Source: Nemertoderma westbladi
Taxonomy: Eukaryota > Xenacoelomorpha > Nemertodermatida > Nemertodermatidae
NCBI GenBank assembly: GCA_032718475.1
Contig: JAUCBJ010006626.1
Location: 27,884-91,883 of the forward strand
DNA length: 64,000 bases
Direction: 5' to 3'
The notes under the pieces were generated by a model. It ran no database searches and was not told the DNA's origin. It saw nothing but the letters and a program-made list of their open reading frames with translations. The position numbers and the translations under genes were made by a program. Positions 1-10,639 of the stretch are shown here, one piece after another (position 1 is the first letter of the stretch; each line of letters begins with the position of its first letter).

Positions 1-2703
1 GGCGCCTAAATATTTAACTTCCTTTTTATTTTCAATCTTATGTCCATTACTAGTGACTTCAAACTTAGTTACCTTCTTTAACTTTCTTTTGGAACCAAAC
101 AAAATACTTTCAGTTTTACCGTAGTGAATGGATAGCTTATTATCAACCAACCACTCATTACAGGATTCTAGAACTGCACTTAACTTTTGGGAAATATGGA
201 TAGGATCTTTATGAGAGAAAATAAGAGCACTGTCGTCGGCATATAAAATGAGTTTAAAATCGGGATCTATACTACTTATCATATCATTTACATAGCATAC
301 AAAAAGCAGAGGACCTAATATACTACCTTGCGGTACACCACAGGTAATCTCTTGTACAGTAGACAGCGATTTGCTAATGACTACAGTTTAACCTCTGTCT
401 GACAGGTAGGACTTGAACCAGTCTATAGAACCTACACCCATCAGGCCTAACTTACCAAGCAGAATTTCGTGATCTACAGTATCGAAAGCCTTTTGTAGGT
501 CCAACATTACCATACCAGTATATAAACCCTTTGCGTTATTACATCTAATTGTATCAGTTAAGTTAATAAGGCAGGTGTCTGTAGAATATGATTTACGAAA
601 ACCGGACTGAAGTTCATAGATCAGATTTAGCCTACTAAGATGTGCCTCCAGCTGTAGAAAAACAGAACGTTCTAGAATTTTAGATACAATACTTAAGATA
701 CTAACAGGTCTGTAATTACAGGGTTCTACTTTACTATTCTTTTTATACAGAGGAACAACCTTAGCTAATTTCAGTTCGTCTGGTACTACATTATCTACGA
801 TAGAGTAATTAATAATAAAAGTAATAGGCACTTTAAGTACTTCAGCACCATCCTTAAGAAAACGGGCAGGTATTAGATCTAGACCGGTACTTTTTGAGGC
901 TGATAGGCTAAGTAGATTTTTAAAAACGAAATCCTCAGAAACGGGTTTTAAAAATAACTTTTCTGAATTTTGTAACTTTTCTAAATAAAAATTATTTAGA
1001 GTTTCGGACCCTATACTATATTTATTACTTGATAACGGTAATTTCTTAACTAAATTAGAGGCAACATTAGTAAAATAATTATTAAATAAATTACTAACTA
1101 GAGTATGATCATGAATCAGCTCACCGTTATCTTGCAGAACAATATTCGATTTAGATTTAAGGTTTTTATAACCTAAAGATTTTAGGGTAGACCATAGACT
1201 TTTAGGATTATCTTTATTCTCACTTATTTTGTTGTACAAATATTCAGATTTAGCTTTTTTTATTTCCCGTTGGACAAGGTTTCTATATTTGCAGTAATTA
1301 TTATAATCAGCTAAAACACGGTATTTCCTAAATTTATACAAATAGTTATCTCTTTCTCTGATATTACTAAGAATACCCGAGGTCATCCAGGGCTCAGTGC
1401 GTTGTTTAAGACTAATTTCTTTAATTGGTGCTACAGTATTAAGTGCCTTTAAAAATATATCTTTAAAAACAGTGTACGCAAGGTTAATGTCAGCGGCCTT
1501 AAAACAGGGTTCCCAGTCAGAATTAACTAACAAACTTAAAAAGCGTTCCTTGCTGTAATTTTTCATAGACCTAACTGTTACTGTTTTATGATCCCCGAAA
1601 AAAGATTTTTGTGTCTTTCTTGTGCAAAAAACTATAAAATGATCGCTTAGACCTATAGGTAAAACCCCAGATTGAGAAATAATATCGGTATTATTACAAA
1701 GGATGTGATCTAGTAAAGTAGAAGTTTTACTGGTAATTCTGGTAGAATCTCGAATAATTTGTTTTAAACCAAACAAATTTAAAATACTTTGGTACTGTTT
1801 ACAGATGGGGGATGCTTTGTGATGGTAACAGATATTAAAATCACCTAAGAAATATATTTCACAGTCTGACCTAAGATTACATAAAATTGTATTTTCAAAA
1901 TTTTGCAAAAAATCTGATTGTTTAGGGGGCCGATATAAAGTACCGATTAAAATAGGTTTAGTTTTAGGAAGTAAAAGTTCCACCAGTAAAACTTCGTCAC
2001 AAGTCTCTAAATCTTCCCTACGATTAAAAGCTAAATCACATCGAATGTAAGTACAGACACCACCACCGTGTCTGTCCCTATCCTTACGTAAAACTACGTA
2101 ATTATCAATATAAATTTCTCCATCAGAAACACTATCATCGAGCCAAGTTTCAGAGATTGTTAAAACTGCTGGGTTGGATTTATTGATTAAAATACGAATT
2201 TCGGAAAGTTTTGGAAGCAGAGATCGTGCGTTTAAGTGCAAAAAATGCAGACCTTTTTTCTTAAAAAAATTAAAAGTTTCACTCTCAGCATCACTTGGAG
2301 TTTGCAGAGGCGATGTGAGAAATGAATCGTCGGTTTCTGATTCTAAAATTGTATCATGAAAGGGAAGTTCGGTAAAAATACAGCTATTGCAGAGAAAACT
2401 TGGTTCAAGATTGTTTCTGGTGGAGAATAAATTACTGCGTTTCCTACGGTAACATTTTAAATGTACAAATGTGTCACAACTCTCGCATTGGACGATCTTA
2501 CTCCGAGAGTTTGTTCCTCGTTGACAGACGGGACAGTTGATCTTCGGGGCCCGCGTCCTGCTGGGTCCTGGGTTGGTCTCAATATCCCCAGCCAGAGACA
2601 GTAGACAGAGTTTAGCGATTAGGCCTCTAGATCGTGGAGAGGAGACCCAAGATCTTCTTCCCCGACGAGAGCAGTAGAGGCTAAATCCACTCGTCGACCA
2701 CAT
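1..2703 (-). pseudogene. LINE ORF: 2A - PHD finger - endonuclease - reverse transcriptase, one in-frame stop
   Basis: The first in-frame ATG is at 2701-2703; the frame is open about 40 codons further upstream but without an ATG. About 39 codons in comes a 2A motif, then a Cys/His cluster (CPVC...CESC...HLKC...CNSC) like a PHD finger, then the endonuclease ([33 protein letters not shown]), then RT ([28 protein letters not shown]). A TAA at 388-390 interrupts the frame. Beyond it the same frame stays open to base 1 and holds GVPQGSILGPLLF and the catalytic YADD at 232-243. The product would nick target DNA and copy the element's own RNA. One nonsense codon makes this copy formally dead, though otherwise well preserved. 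Clade assignment (CR1/Rex-like) is inferred from domain order. Confidence 0.85.
2563..2610 (-). other. 2A ribosome-skipping motif in a LINE
   Basis: The frame reads [16 protein letters not shown], a match to the 2A consensus D-x-E-x-N-P-G-P with a hydrophobic stretch before it; the core is at 2563-2589. In known 2A sequences the ribosome fails to join the last Gly to Pro and then resumes, giving two products. Here that would release a roughly 46-residue leader from the PHD-endonuclease-RT protein. Placement near the N-terminus matches 2A-bearing LINEs described in sea urchin and amphioxus. Activity is inferred. Confidence 0.85.
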
Positions 2704-3045
2704 CTCCGTCGATTCGGCGCGGCAGTTCGAAACGGTAGCGACAGGGTGTTCCGCAAACCAGTCCAATACGGGTATTGGGTGGGTTGCAGGGTTACCCCGC
2801 GGATCGGATGGTTCTGCCACAACGGTACAATGGGAACCTTGGCTTCTGCTGCGAGTGACTGAATATATGGTCTATTAGTTAGTGCCCATCCATTGGGGGT
2901 TAGAGTGGCGGCCTCTCTGCCAGCGCACTTGTCTTATAGGTAATACCCTAGAGATATGAGGCTTTGGTTTCCTTAAGAGTTTCGTGTTCTATGTTCACTG
3001 CAACATTAATAAATTCATTAACACCTGATTAAACAGTGGAAATAT

Positions 3046-3190
3046 ATACAGTATATATATATATATATTTTTTTTTTTTTGGGGGGGGGGGGCATTATAG
3101 GCACGGGGGGGAAGGGGGAGGGGGGGGGCATTATAGGCACGGGGGGAAGGGGGGGGGGCATTATAGGCACGGGGGGAAGGGGGGGGTGGC
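3046..3190. repeat. TA/T/G tract plus G-rich minisatellite
   Basis: A (TA)n run, a T run and a G run are followed by three copies of a roughly 30-bp unit built around GGCATTATAGGCACGGGGGG and G tracts. G runs of five or more recur, so G-quadruplexes are possible on the plus strand. ORFs over this stretch on both strands are low-complexity artefacts. Confidence 0.85.
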
Positions 3191-4065
3191 ACATAAATCT
3201 TATTACTTGATACCTAAGGGACCATGGAGGAAACACAGGTGTGTGTTATTTAGGAATATAATTGTGCAGCAGATAAACAGAAACCTGGTAAGGCAATAAA
3301 CATATAATGATAAACTGCTTTCTGGGGTAAAATAAAGTATGATATGATAATAAAATGTATTAATGCTACAAACAAAAATAGGTTTTTATGAAGGAGTGGC
3401 GCTTCAAAAAATTTGAATAGATTAAAATTTTTTGGAGCGCCGAACTGTTATATTTTAGATGATGTTCCCTAACATAATAATAATTTGTGAAATTGAAATT
3501 GCCATCCAATTTATTGGACGGTTTTTCAATTTGTTATCTCCATCAATGTTGCTTACAACTGTTGCATACAATTTGGCAGACAGTAGCACTGACTTACAAA
3601 AATATAAAAACATTAATATTTCTGAATGATTCATTTGAACGCACGCATTATTAGTAAATTATTTTATATCTTTTTTGATATTCATTTAATTTGGACTCAT
3701 TTATTTCTTCAATCAATTGTTTTATACAGTAGTCTAGTTGAATAACAACTGTAGTTCGAATTATAAGCCAAACCTATACTTTTTTTTATCACTGATCGGT
3801 CTATAACTGTAACCGTACATGCAACTAATATAGAGTAATACAATATGTGTAATTTATGTGCACACTGTTTGATGGACCTAAACCATTGACACAAGAGAAT
3901 AATGATCCGTGTAACCTCGACCTAATTGAATGATATTTATTATGAATGATTGAACATTGAACAGACAGTTTACTTATTACTATATATCTTCTCTACTATA
4001 TACAAAATTGTAATGTAATATGAAATTTTATATACATTTAATACTCCATTACACTTTGTTTACAG
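3191..4065. other. Gene-free AT-rich stretch (probable intron)
   Basis: No ORF, RNA gene or mobile-element domain is visible. An imperfect inverted repeat lies near 3400-3440 (GGCGCTTCAAAAAATTT and AAATTTTTTGGAGCGCC). The stretch ends in the TTTGTTTACAG splice acceptor of the next exon. Confidence 0.5.
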
Positions 4066-4242
4066 TGCGCAACCAATCACTGTGCGCAACAGTGATGTTT
4101 CTATTGCTCTGTTTGAGCACAATTTCCTCAGGGGTTACAGCATAGTTATCGATTATTCCATAACAAATGTACTCCTTTGGGCAAACAGATTCGGATCCGC
4201 TATAGTGGTTGGTAATTCAACAAACTGGAAAGCATATGATAA
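4066..4242 (+). CDS. Internal exon of a beta/gamma-crystallin-like gene
   Basis: A 177-bp exon bounded by acceptor TTTGTTTACAG and donor GTAAGTTG. It enters with one base completing a codon and leaves two bases over, so both ends share a phase. The translation (ALFEHNFLRGYSIVIDY...ANRFGSAIVV) has the Greek-key signature of the beta/gamma-crystallin fold: aromatic-E/R-x-x-F/L-x-G in the first strand and S-x-x-V near the end. The usual Gly-x-Trp after the final strand becomes GNSTNW. Outside the lens, such modules in invertebrates are often secreted and sometimes bind Ca2+; no function can be assigned here. The upstream exon(s) must lie left of the window; the next exon is 10444-10591. Confidence 0.75.
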
Positions 4243-4539
4243 GTAAGTTGTAATTTATTTATAAACTTATAAATCTAACTGTAAGCAGGCGTCTAGTGCT
4301 GACACCAATACCAATGGTACATCCTGCACTTGGTGCAGATGCAGACCACAGTACTAAAATGGAAAAAACTAACTACATATGATGTGTTTGCTTTAATAAT
4401 CATGACGTGGATGCATAAAACGTAAATACTAAAATTTCTAAACATTAATCAGAATACTATAAAACAACCAATAGATAAGTAAATTAAAATAAATTAGTAT
4501 ATAATAGATATATAAAATACGGGATGTCTGAAATTAACT

Positions 4540-5655
4540 CTAAAGGGCATTGTATAATTTAACAGCAATCGTCATGGCTGAGGCAATGTTAGATAATTCA
4601 TGGCAATTCATGGACATGCATCTCAGCAGCTGTATTACCGCAATAGCACAGATCTTATCAGGACGCCAACATGGTTTTTTGTTGCAAATCTTGTGGTGAA
4701 ATCCGTTGGATAGGAATTGCGTGGCAGTACGGCGTCTTTTGTGAGTTAGGTTTTCCAAAGATATTGGGGATGCGTCTGGGTTGTCAATGGCTCATAAAAT
4801 ATTAGTCATGGATGAAAATTTACTAACACTACACCAGAGCTTCCAGAAAAAACTTCGGCATTTTCTTATATGTTCCAGCTCGAGTAACTGTTCTTGAGTG
4901 GCGTCTGAAAATATTGAACAACCATAGCTGGATGCTGGAAACACTACAAGGGACCAAAGTTTCCTAGCGGATTCAATTGATATGGTGGCAAGTTCAACTG
5001 ATGTGGCTAAACGCATGCAACAAGCAATTCCTCGGTGGTATAGGTGATTATAGTGACCGAAAGATATGCTCTTAGTTCCGAGCATGACCCCCAGATAATT
5101 AAACGAGTTGACAAACTGTATTAGATTTCCATCATGATAAAGTTTATCGTCGTGGGCGAGATGACCGCCACGGCGAAATTTTATAGCCTTCGTTTTCTTT
5201 AAATTGACGGTAAGGTGGTTGTCTTGACAATATTTCATTAGTTTGTCTCGTGAACTTTGTATCTCGGAGATTGATTGCCCATATATAACTAGATCATCCG
5301 CGTATAGCAATAAAGAAAGTCCAATTAAAACTGCAGGTAAGTCTGCAATAAAAAGGCTAAAAAGAAGTAGCGAAAGTTTTTCGCCCTGTACAACACCGAT
5401 TAGTTGAGTTATCGGATCAAGTGTATAACCGCCGATACAAACGCATATGAAATTTCATGCCAACAAGGCCCAAATAGCGTTTATAATCTTTTTACTAGCA
5501 CCTAGAGATACCAATTTCTGGCACAACAGAGACCTATTAACAGTATCAAAGGCTTTTGTGTAGTCTATGAACACACAGAACATTCTGCCTCCTGGATTCT
5601 TCAAAGCATCACCTACATTCTCACCTACATTCACCTCGAGATTCTTCATCTTCAG
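4540..5655 (-). pseudogene. LINE A, 3' part: RT palm to C-terminus, decayed
   Basis: The minus strand holds the second part of a non-LTR RT: VFIDYTKAFDTVNRSLL (near 5560), a degraded GVVQGEKLS motif, then LLYADDLVIYG at about 5285-5310, NLKKTKAIKFRRGG and FNYLGVMLG, then a C-terminal tail. Frame breaks occur near 5450-5310, and a TGA at 4792 precedes about 80 more codons in the same frame, ending at 4540. The piece stops abruptly near 5655, where the plus-strand LINE B begins. The preceding RT motif of the same protein reappears on the far side of LINE B at 9950-10060. It lies in the intron of the crystallin-like gene. Confidence 0.75.
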
Positions 5656-5823
5656 ATTGATCGCTCACATACCTCTGCTCTTTGGCTGACTTCTGTACTG
5701 CTGTCAGGCTGTACTGACTTGGTGCTTTTTTACGTTTTTACATTTTTTTTTTAACATTGGTTTTTATTTCTTTGTGGTCGTTATTTCCGCTTTTGGCGTT
5801 TCCGTCTGCTGTTCCCTTTCCAC

Positions 5824-6868
5824 ATGGCTGACGTTTCGGGTGGGGTCATTATCCACCCAGTTCTCTGTTATGCGTGGCAACGTACCTCCAAAGGGGCTGT
5901 CTACGACGACCTGGTAGACACCATGGACGGTTGGGTGCCGTTTATGACAACCAATCTTGAGAATGCTCGGAGTACATTGCTGGACTTGCTTTCCGATCGG
6001 GATACCTCGAAGAGTTTCTCTACGAAACACTCCGGTGTTAATAAGCGGCGCAAGTTCATCGCTGACATCCTTAATATCTTCGATCTGGCCGTCTTTAAGG
6101 ATCTTAGTCCGACTCCCACGTTTGTCGTGGAGGACTTTACGGCTCTTCCTCCAACTATGCCTCCATCTTCTGTTCTTGCGACATTGGTTCAGGATCTCGG
6201 TGCATTGAAGAGCCGTGTTTCGGTTCTAGAAAGCAATCCTTCAGTCCCCCCAGTTTCATTTGCCCAGGTAGCTGCTCCTTGCTAGTGGAAATTTTAAGGG
6301 CAAACGTCGTCGTGGAGCCATCAGCTCTAGTTCCGCCTCCACTCTCACCTCCACTGGCCAATCACTTGGTAATGTCTCAGACGCAATGCCTCCTGCTTCC
6401 GAGCTGTTGTCTGGTGTTGAGTCTGGTGTCTCCTGTGATTCCGATGTTGTCATTGTCCGCGAGGAGTCTCCTTTTATCGATGTCGGTCCAAAAGGGCGCC
6501 CTATTTCTGGTTCTTCGGGTTTGAGGCCCCCTCCCCGTCAACGCAACCGGGATAATCCGGTTGTGGGCACTGGGACCTCTTCCTCCTACTCCCTGAGGGG
6601 TGTGACGTCCAAGTCTAAACCTAAGATATTTGTTACCCGTCTTGCTCCGGTTACTTCTACTGACGACCTGGTTACTCAAGTTAAAGGTAATTTTAATGTT
6701 GATGTCACCTGTGACAAAATTGCTACCAAGTTTGATGATTACGCCTCTTTCAAGGTTAGTTGCTCCGAGGAAGTTGCTCTTTCCCTGAAATCTCAGGACA
6801 ACCTTAATCTCTGGCCGGAAGGCGTGTTAGTTAGGGAGTGGATTCATCGGGATCCCTTTCAGTAGCTG
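5824..6868 (+). pseudogene. LINE B ORF1, one frameshift
   Basis: ATG at 5824 (MADVSGGVII). The first 153 codons contain a short heptad-like stretch (LVQDLGALKSRVSVLESN) and end at TAG 6283-6285 just after SFAQVAA. The continuation is in another frame, open from about 6281 (basic GNFKGKRRRG, Ser-rich linker) through to 6865. The C-terminal part (KIFVTRLAPVTSTDDLV...FKVSCSEEVALSLK...WPEGVLVREW) resembles the RRM-like domain of ORF1 proteins in CR1/L2-type LINEs, which bind element RNA. One indel near 6270-6283 would account for the break. ORF2 begins 77 bp downstream. Confidence 0.75.
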
Positions 6869-6941
6869 CGGCGTGCATTGCTAATACTTTGTTTCTTGTT
6901 TCCCTTTTCTTGTTTTCTTTGTTCTTATAAATTTATTAACC

Positions 6942-9788
6942 ATGGCTATTAAAATCGGAAGTTATAATTGTAACTCGGTTAGATCCCTCTCTAGTCAATT
7001 TGTAGTCAAAGAAATGGCCCGAGATTGTGACATAATCCTTCTTCAAGAGACCCAGCTTACTAAACAGAGCCTGGACTTCTTGAACTCGTTATCTGCTGAC
7101 CACTTTGGCTTCGGTTCCTCCCCTACTGACCTTGAGGCTGGTATCTTATCCGGCAGGCCTTCCGGTGGCCTGGGGGTGTTGTGGAGGAAATCTTTAGGTT
7201 CAAACTTCGTCCGGATCCTTGAAAGCTCAGACCCAAGGATCATGGTTCTTTCCGTTTCCTGCCCGGATGGCTCTTCTGTGATTGTTCTGAATGTTTACCT
7301 TCCCTACGAGTCTTCCGACAACCATAATGAGTATTTGGATTATCTGGGTAGAATTGCTGCTATATCCGAAACGGCCCCCTCTAATAAAGTGTGCATTATA
7401 GGGGATTTCAATGCGGATCCAACCCGCTTATTCTTCAAGGACTTGTCTAGTGTTTGTTCTGACTCCGGTCTCCACATTGCTGACTTTAATTATCTACCCA
7501 GTGATACCTTCAGCTTCGTTAGCTCCTCGCACGGATCTACTTCTTGGTTGGACCACTGTGTCTGCACAGGGTCCATGATTAGTTCAATCCGGGATATTTC
7601 GGTTAACTACTCACTAACCTTCGATGATCATTTACCTCTTACAGTTGTGATCGACGGTGGCTCGCCTCCCCCCGTTGTTTCTCACAATTCCGAGACTCCC
7701 GCTGCGGCCCACAGACCCATACCACAGTGGGAGAAAGCATCACCTTACAACCTCGGTCGTTACAGGGAGGCCACCAACGAGTTTTTATCGCAGCTGGTAT
7801 TTCCACTCGATGCTGTTTCCTGCACTAACCCACACTGTGGCGCCTCTAGTCACCTGGAGTGCATCTCCACATTCTATGATACTATTGTTGACGGTTTAGT
7901 CTCCATTGCTGAGGCAACGATACCTACTCGGAAACCTTCTCCCTCTTCGTCCCATCCCTGCGGCGTTCCCGGTTGGCATGATGAGGTCGGCATGCTTCAC
8001 GAGGCATCTCATTCTTGTTTTCTCTACTGGCGCTCAATGGGCAGTCCTCGAGAAGGTCCCGTGTTCCACCAGATGTGCTCCACACGTTCTCAGTTCAAAC
8101 GGCGTTTACGAGCAGTCAAACGTAATGCAGCGACGCTACGCGCGGACAAGTTAGCTCATTCGCTTATGGATAAAGTCTGTTTTAAGTTTTGGCAAAACAT
8201 TCGAAAGGAAAACTCCTCCTCCGCTCCTCCCTCGCCTGTAATCGATGATGTATCTGGTCCCCAGAATATCGCCAACTCGTGGGGCGATCACTTCAGTAGT
8301 GTGTTCAACTCGATTCCTCCCACCCAACATATATCAAGGGTTCTTTAAAGGATATTGCTTACACAAAAGATATGATATTTTCTATTGATGAATTGAGGCT
8401 CGGTCTCGCTCACCTAAAGTGCAATAAGTCATCCGGCCCCGATGGGCTAGTTGCGGAGCACATCATATATGCCAGTAATCGTTTGTTAATTTTTTTATCT
8501 TTGTTTTTTAGCACCTGTAATATTCATGGTTTTATCCCTTTGTCCTTGCTGTCATCGAATATCCTGCCCATTGTTAAGGATAAATCCGGTGACATCACAG
8601 ACAAGTCTAATTATAGGCCCATCGCGACCGCCAATGTTTTAAGTAAATTGTACGAATTTTTAATATTATCTCGCATTGACCACCTTCTCTGTACCTCTGA
8701 CAACCAATTTGGTTTCAAGGACTCAGTAGGAACCGAAACATGTATTTATACATTAAAGGAATTAATTAATTTCTACTTGTTGCATGGCTCTAATATTTTT
8801 CTCTGCTTTCTCGACGCCTCCAAAGCGTTCGACAAAGTAGATCATGGTCTTCTTTTTAGACGCCTTTTCGAACGTAAAATTCCGTTATTTATTTTACGCA
8901 TAATTATTTTCTGGAATGCCAACCAATCTATGCAAGTTTTCTGGAATGGTTGTACGTCCGATAAATTTTATTGCTGTAATGGGGTAAGACAAGGAAGCAT
9001 TTTGTCGCCTCGCTTTTTTAACATTTTTATCGACACTCTCAGCTTAGAACTGTCCGGTTCTAATATTGGCTGTGCCCTCCTTGATGTCTGTCTGAACCAC
9101 ACTTTCTATGCTGATGATATATGTCTTATTGCATCAAATCCTTGTGCGTTGCAATTTTTGGTCGATATTTGCAGTAATTTTGCTTCTCGCAATAATATGA
9201 TTTTTTAACACGAAAAAATCAAAGTGCATGTTTATCTACAGTAAGCTGCGGCCTTTTTCTACACGTCCTAATATTTCATTATATGGCAAGCCACTCGAAA
9301 GGGTTGACTCGTTTTCCTATCTGGGCCATATCTTGACGTCAGACTTCTCGGACGACGCCGATATTTTGGCTCAGCTAAGAAAATTTTACGGACGTGCAAA
9401 TATGCTTATTAGGAAATTTAGTAATTGCTCCACTGAGGTGAAATGTGTTCTTTTTAATAGTTATTGCTCCAATATTTATTGTAATGCTTTATGGTCGCGG
9501 CGCTTTTATTCCATTTCAAATTTCAATAAGATTTGTGCTGCCTTAAATAGAGCCGTGCGGAACTTGTTTGGTATTCGACTGTACAACTCCGAAACCGATG
9601 AAATTTCCAGCGCCAGCCAGATGCTTGTTAATTTAAATATCCGTTCTTTGGTGCAAATACATCGTAACTCATTAAGCAGTCTTTACCTTCGTATTAATAA
9701 ATCATCTAACTCTTTGATCGGTGCTGTAAGGTTTTGTTGCCGTCCTTCTTCAGCCCTGTTTGAGTCTTTTAATATTTATTGTAAATAA
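6942..9788 (+). pseudogene. LINE B ORF2: endonuclease and reverse transcriptase, two frameshifts
   Basis: ATG at 6942. Residues 1-250 are an apurinic-like endonuclease (IGSYNCNSVRS, LLQETQLTK, SGRPSGGLGVLWR, GDFNADP, WLDHC, FDDHLPL). The frame ends at 8346-8348 and resumes in another frame just upstream (KDIAYTKD, then 8372-9208) with the RT: SSGPDGLVAEH, YRPIATANVLSKL, FLDASKAFDKVDH, GVRQGSILSP, FYADDICLIA. It breaks again at 9208 in a run of six Ts and resumes from about 9210 to 9788 (FSYLGHIL). Both breaks look like single-base indels, the second a homopolymer slip. All main catalytic motifs remain readable, so the copy is fairly young. The family is probably within the CR1/L2 radiation, but that is uncertain. 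Confidence 0.85.
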
Positions 9789-9949
9789 CGGCCCCTTGTA
9801 TGTATGTATCTTACTCCATTTATATTATATTTAGTTATCATATTTATTAATGTCTGTACTTACATATTCCTTACGGTTGTGCTCTAGTTTTTACTCTATG
9901 GCTTTATAACTTTGCTGAATTAAATAATTAAAAAAAAAAAAAAAAAAAA

Positions 9950-10070
9950 CAGTGGTATATCAGATGCGAACTGCCATCAGGGTTGAGCGACCCTTCCTAA
10001 AAGCATACTGAACATTTGGGATAATCGAATTTGATTCAGCCCATATATATAGTTGGGTGAAGATGACTAA
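9950..10070 (-). pseudogene. LINE A, upstream RT fragment beyond LINE B
   Basis: The minus strand reads VQYAFRKGRSTLMAVRI, the RT finger motif (usually QxGFRkgrST-DAI) that precedes the catalytic FIDYTKAFD segment found at 5560. The two pieces therefore belong to one LINE split by LINE B. Motif similarity fades beyond about 10070. Confidence 0.65.
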
Positions 10071-10443
10071 CTACATATACTAACTGGCATGTTAAATTTA
10101 TATAATTTGAAAGTTTACAATACATTTGCAGGTGATCCGACTCAATTATTATTATTGAATTGGATGTCCGGGATTTGTAAGTCACACAAGAAAAATATAT
10201 TTGTGTTAATTGTAAGATATTTTAGAAGGTATTTTTAAATTCAGCACCCCTTTTTAGTGCATATAGCAAGTATTGGCATTCTACTCATGGCAGAATCCAT
10301 TATATGACTATAATTTAGAATATAATTTAGCATAATTAATGTATATAATTTGCAGTGTTTAGTGTTCCCTGTACACTAATATCTTTACTTATTTAACATT
10401 GTCAAATCATCAGCATACCAATTTATCTTATTATATTTTCTAG
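10071..10443. other. Intron remainder before the terminal crystallin-like exon
   Basis: AT-rich sequence with no coding signal. It ends in a pyrimidine/AT acceptor (ATTATATTTTCTAG) at 10443. Confidence 0.5.
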
Positions 10444-10591
10444 CATTAATTACGCAGCACTATTGTACGAATTTGATTGCACCACTATGAATGCTGACAA
10501 TGAGTACGTATGCCTTTACGATAACATACATGACGCACCCTTCCTCGCTGGAGATAAAATACAGTCGGTGGAGAGAGTCGACCAACCATAA
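10444..10591 (+). CDS. Terminal exon of the beta/gamma-crystallin-like gene
   Basis: It follows an AG acceptor at 10442-10443. The first base joins the two left over by the donor at 4242/4243, and the frame then runs 48 codons to TAA at 10589-10591. The translation starts NINYAALLYEFD and ends GDKIQSVERVDQP. A strand pair (YVCLYDN) resembles the start of another Greek-key motif, so the protein ends within or just after a crystallin-like unit. Two Cys could pair in a secreted protein. Two AATAAA signals follow within 46 bp. Frame continuity across a 6.2-kb intron full of retrotransposons supports a real, probably expressed host gene. Confidence 0.75.
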
Positions 10592-10620
10592 TGATGGAAA
10601 TATCTAATCGAACTTATATT

Positions 10621-10636
10621 AATAAAGAGAAATAAA
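10621..10636 (+). terminator. Tandem AATAAA polyadenylation signals
   Basis: AATAAA occurs at 10621-10626 and 10631-10636, 30-45 bp after the stop codon of the crystallin-like gene, followed by T-rich and GT-rich sequence typical of a cleavage region. Confidence 0.7.
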
Positions 10637-10639
10637 CAA

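Larger units (their letters stand above)
1..2870 (-). mobile_element. CR1-like LINE, truncated by the left window edge
   Basis: Non-LTR retrotransposon on the minus strand, visible from its 5' region to the middle of the RT palm; the rest lies left of the window. Domain order is 2A motif, PHD-type zinc finger, apurinic-like endonuclease, RT, which is the plan of CR1/Rex-type LINEs. Stop codons close the reading frame near 2870. The exact 5' end of the element cannot be placed. The DNA to the right (2870-3045) shows nothing recognisable. Confidence 0.85.
5660..9949 (+). mobile_element. LINE B, nearly full-length, with poly(A) tail
   Basis: Two-ORF non-LTR retrotransposon on the plus strand: 5' leader, ORF1 (5824-6865), ORF2 with endonuclease and RT (6942-9788), AT-rich 3' UTR and a 20-base A run at 9930-9949. 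The sequences on either side are the two halves of the minus-strand LINE A, so LINE B inserted into it. I find no convincing target duplication; the 5' boundary (about 5655-5700) is approximate. Three frameshifts disable this copy. Confidence 0.85.

Noticed and set aside
2704-2820. Upstream extension of the 2A-LINE ORF
   Set aside because: The frame is open to about 2870 but its apparent start is GTG; the first real ATG is at 2703.
3046-3190. CRISPR-like spaced repeats
   Set aside because: Units are contiguous G-rich minisatellites without unique spacers, in eukaryotic DNA. No CRISPR array seen anywhere in the window.
3018-3299. Gly- and Pro-rich ORFs on both strands
   Set aside because: They translate a G-run minisatellite and have no domain or codon structure.
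5824-6865. Minus-strand ORFs over LINE B ORF1
   Set aside because: Shadows of the plus-strand gene; no motifs.
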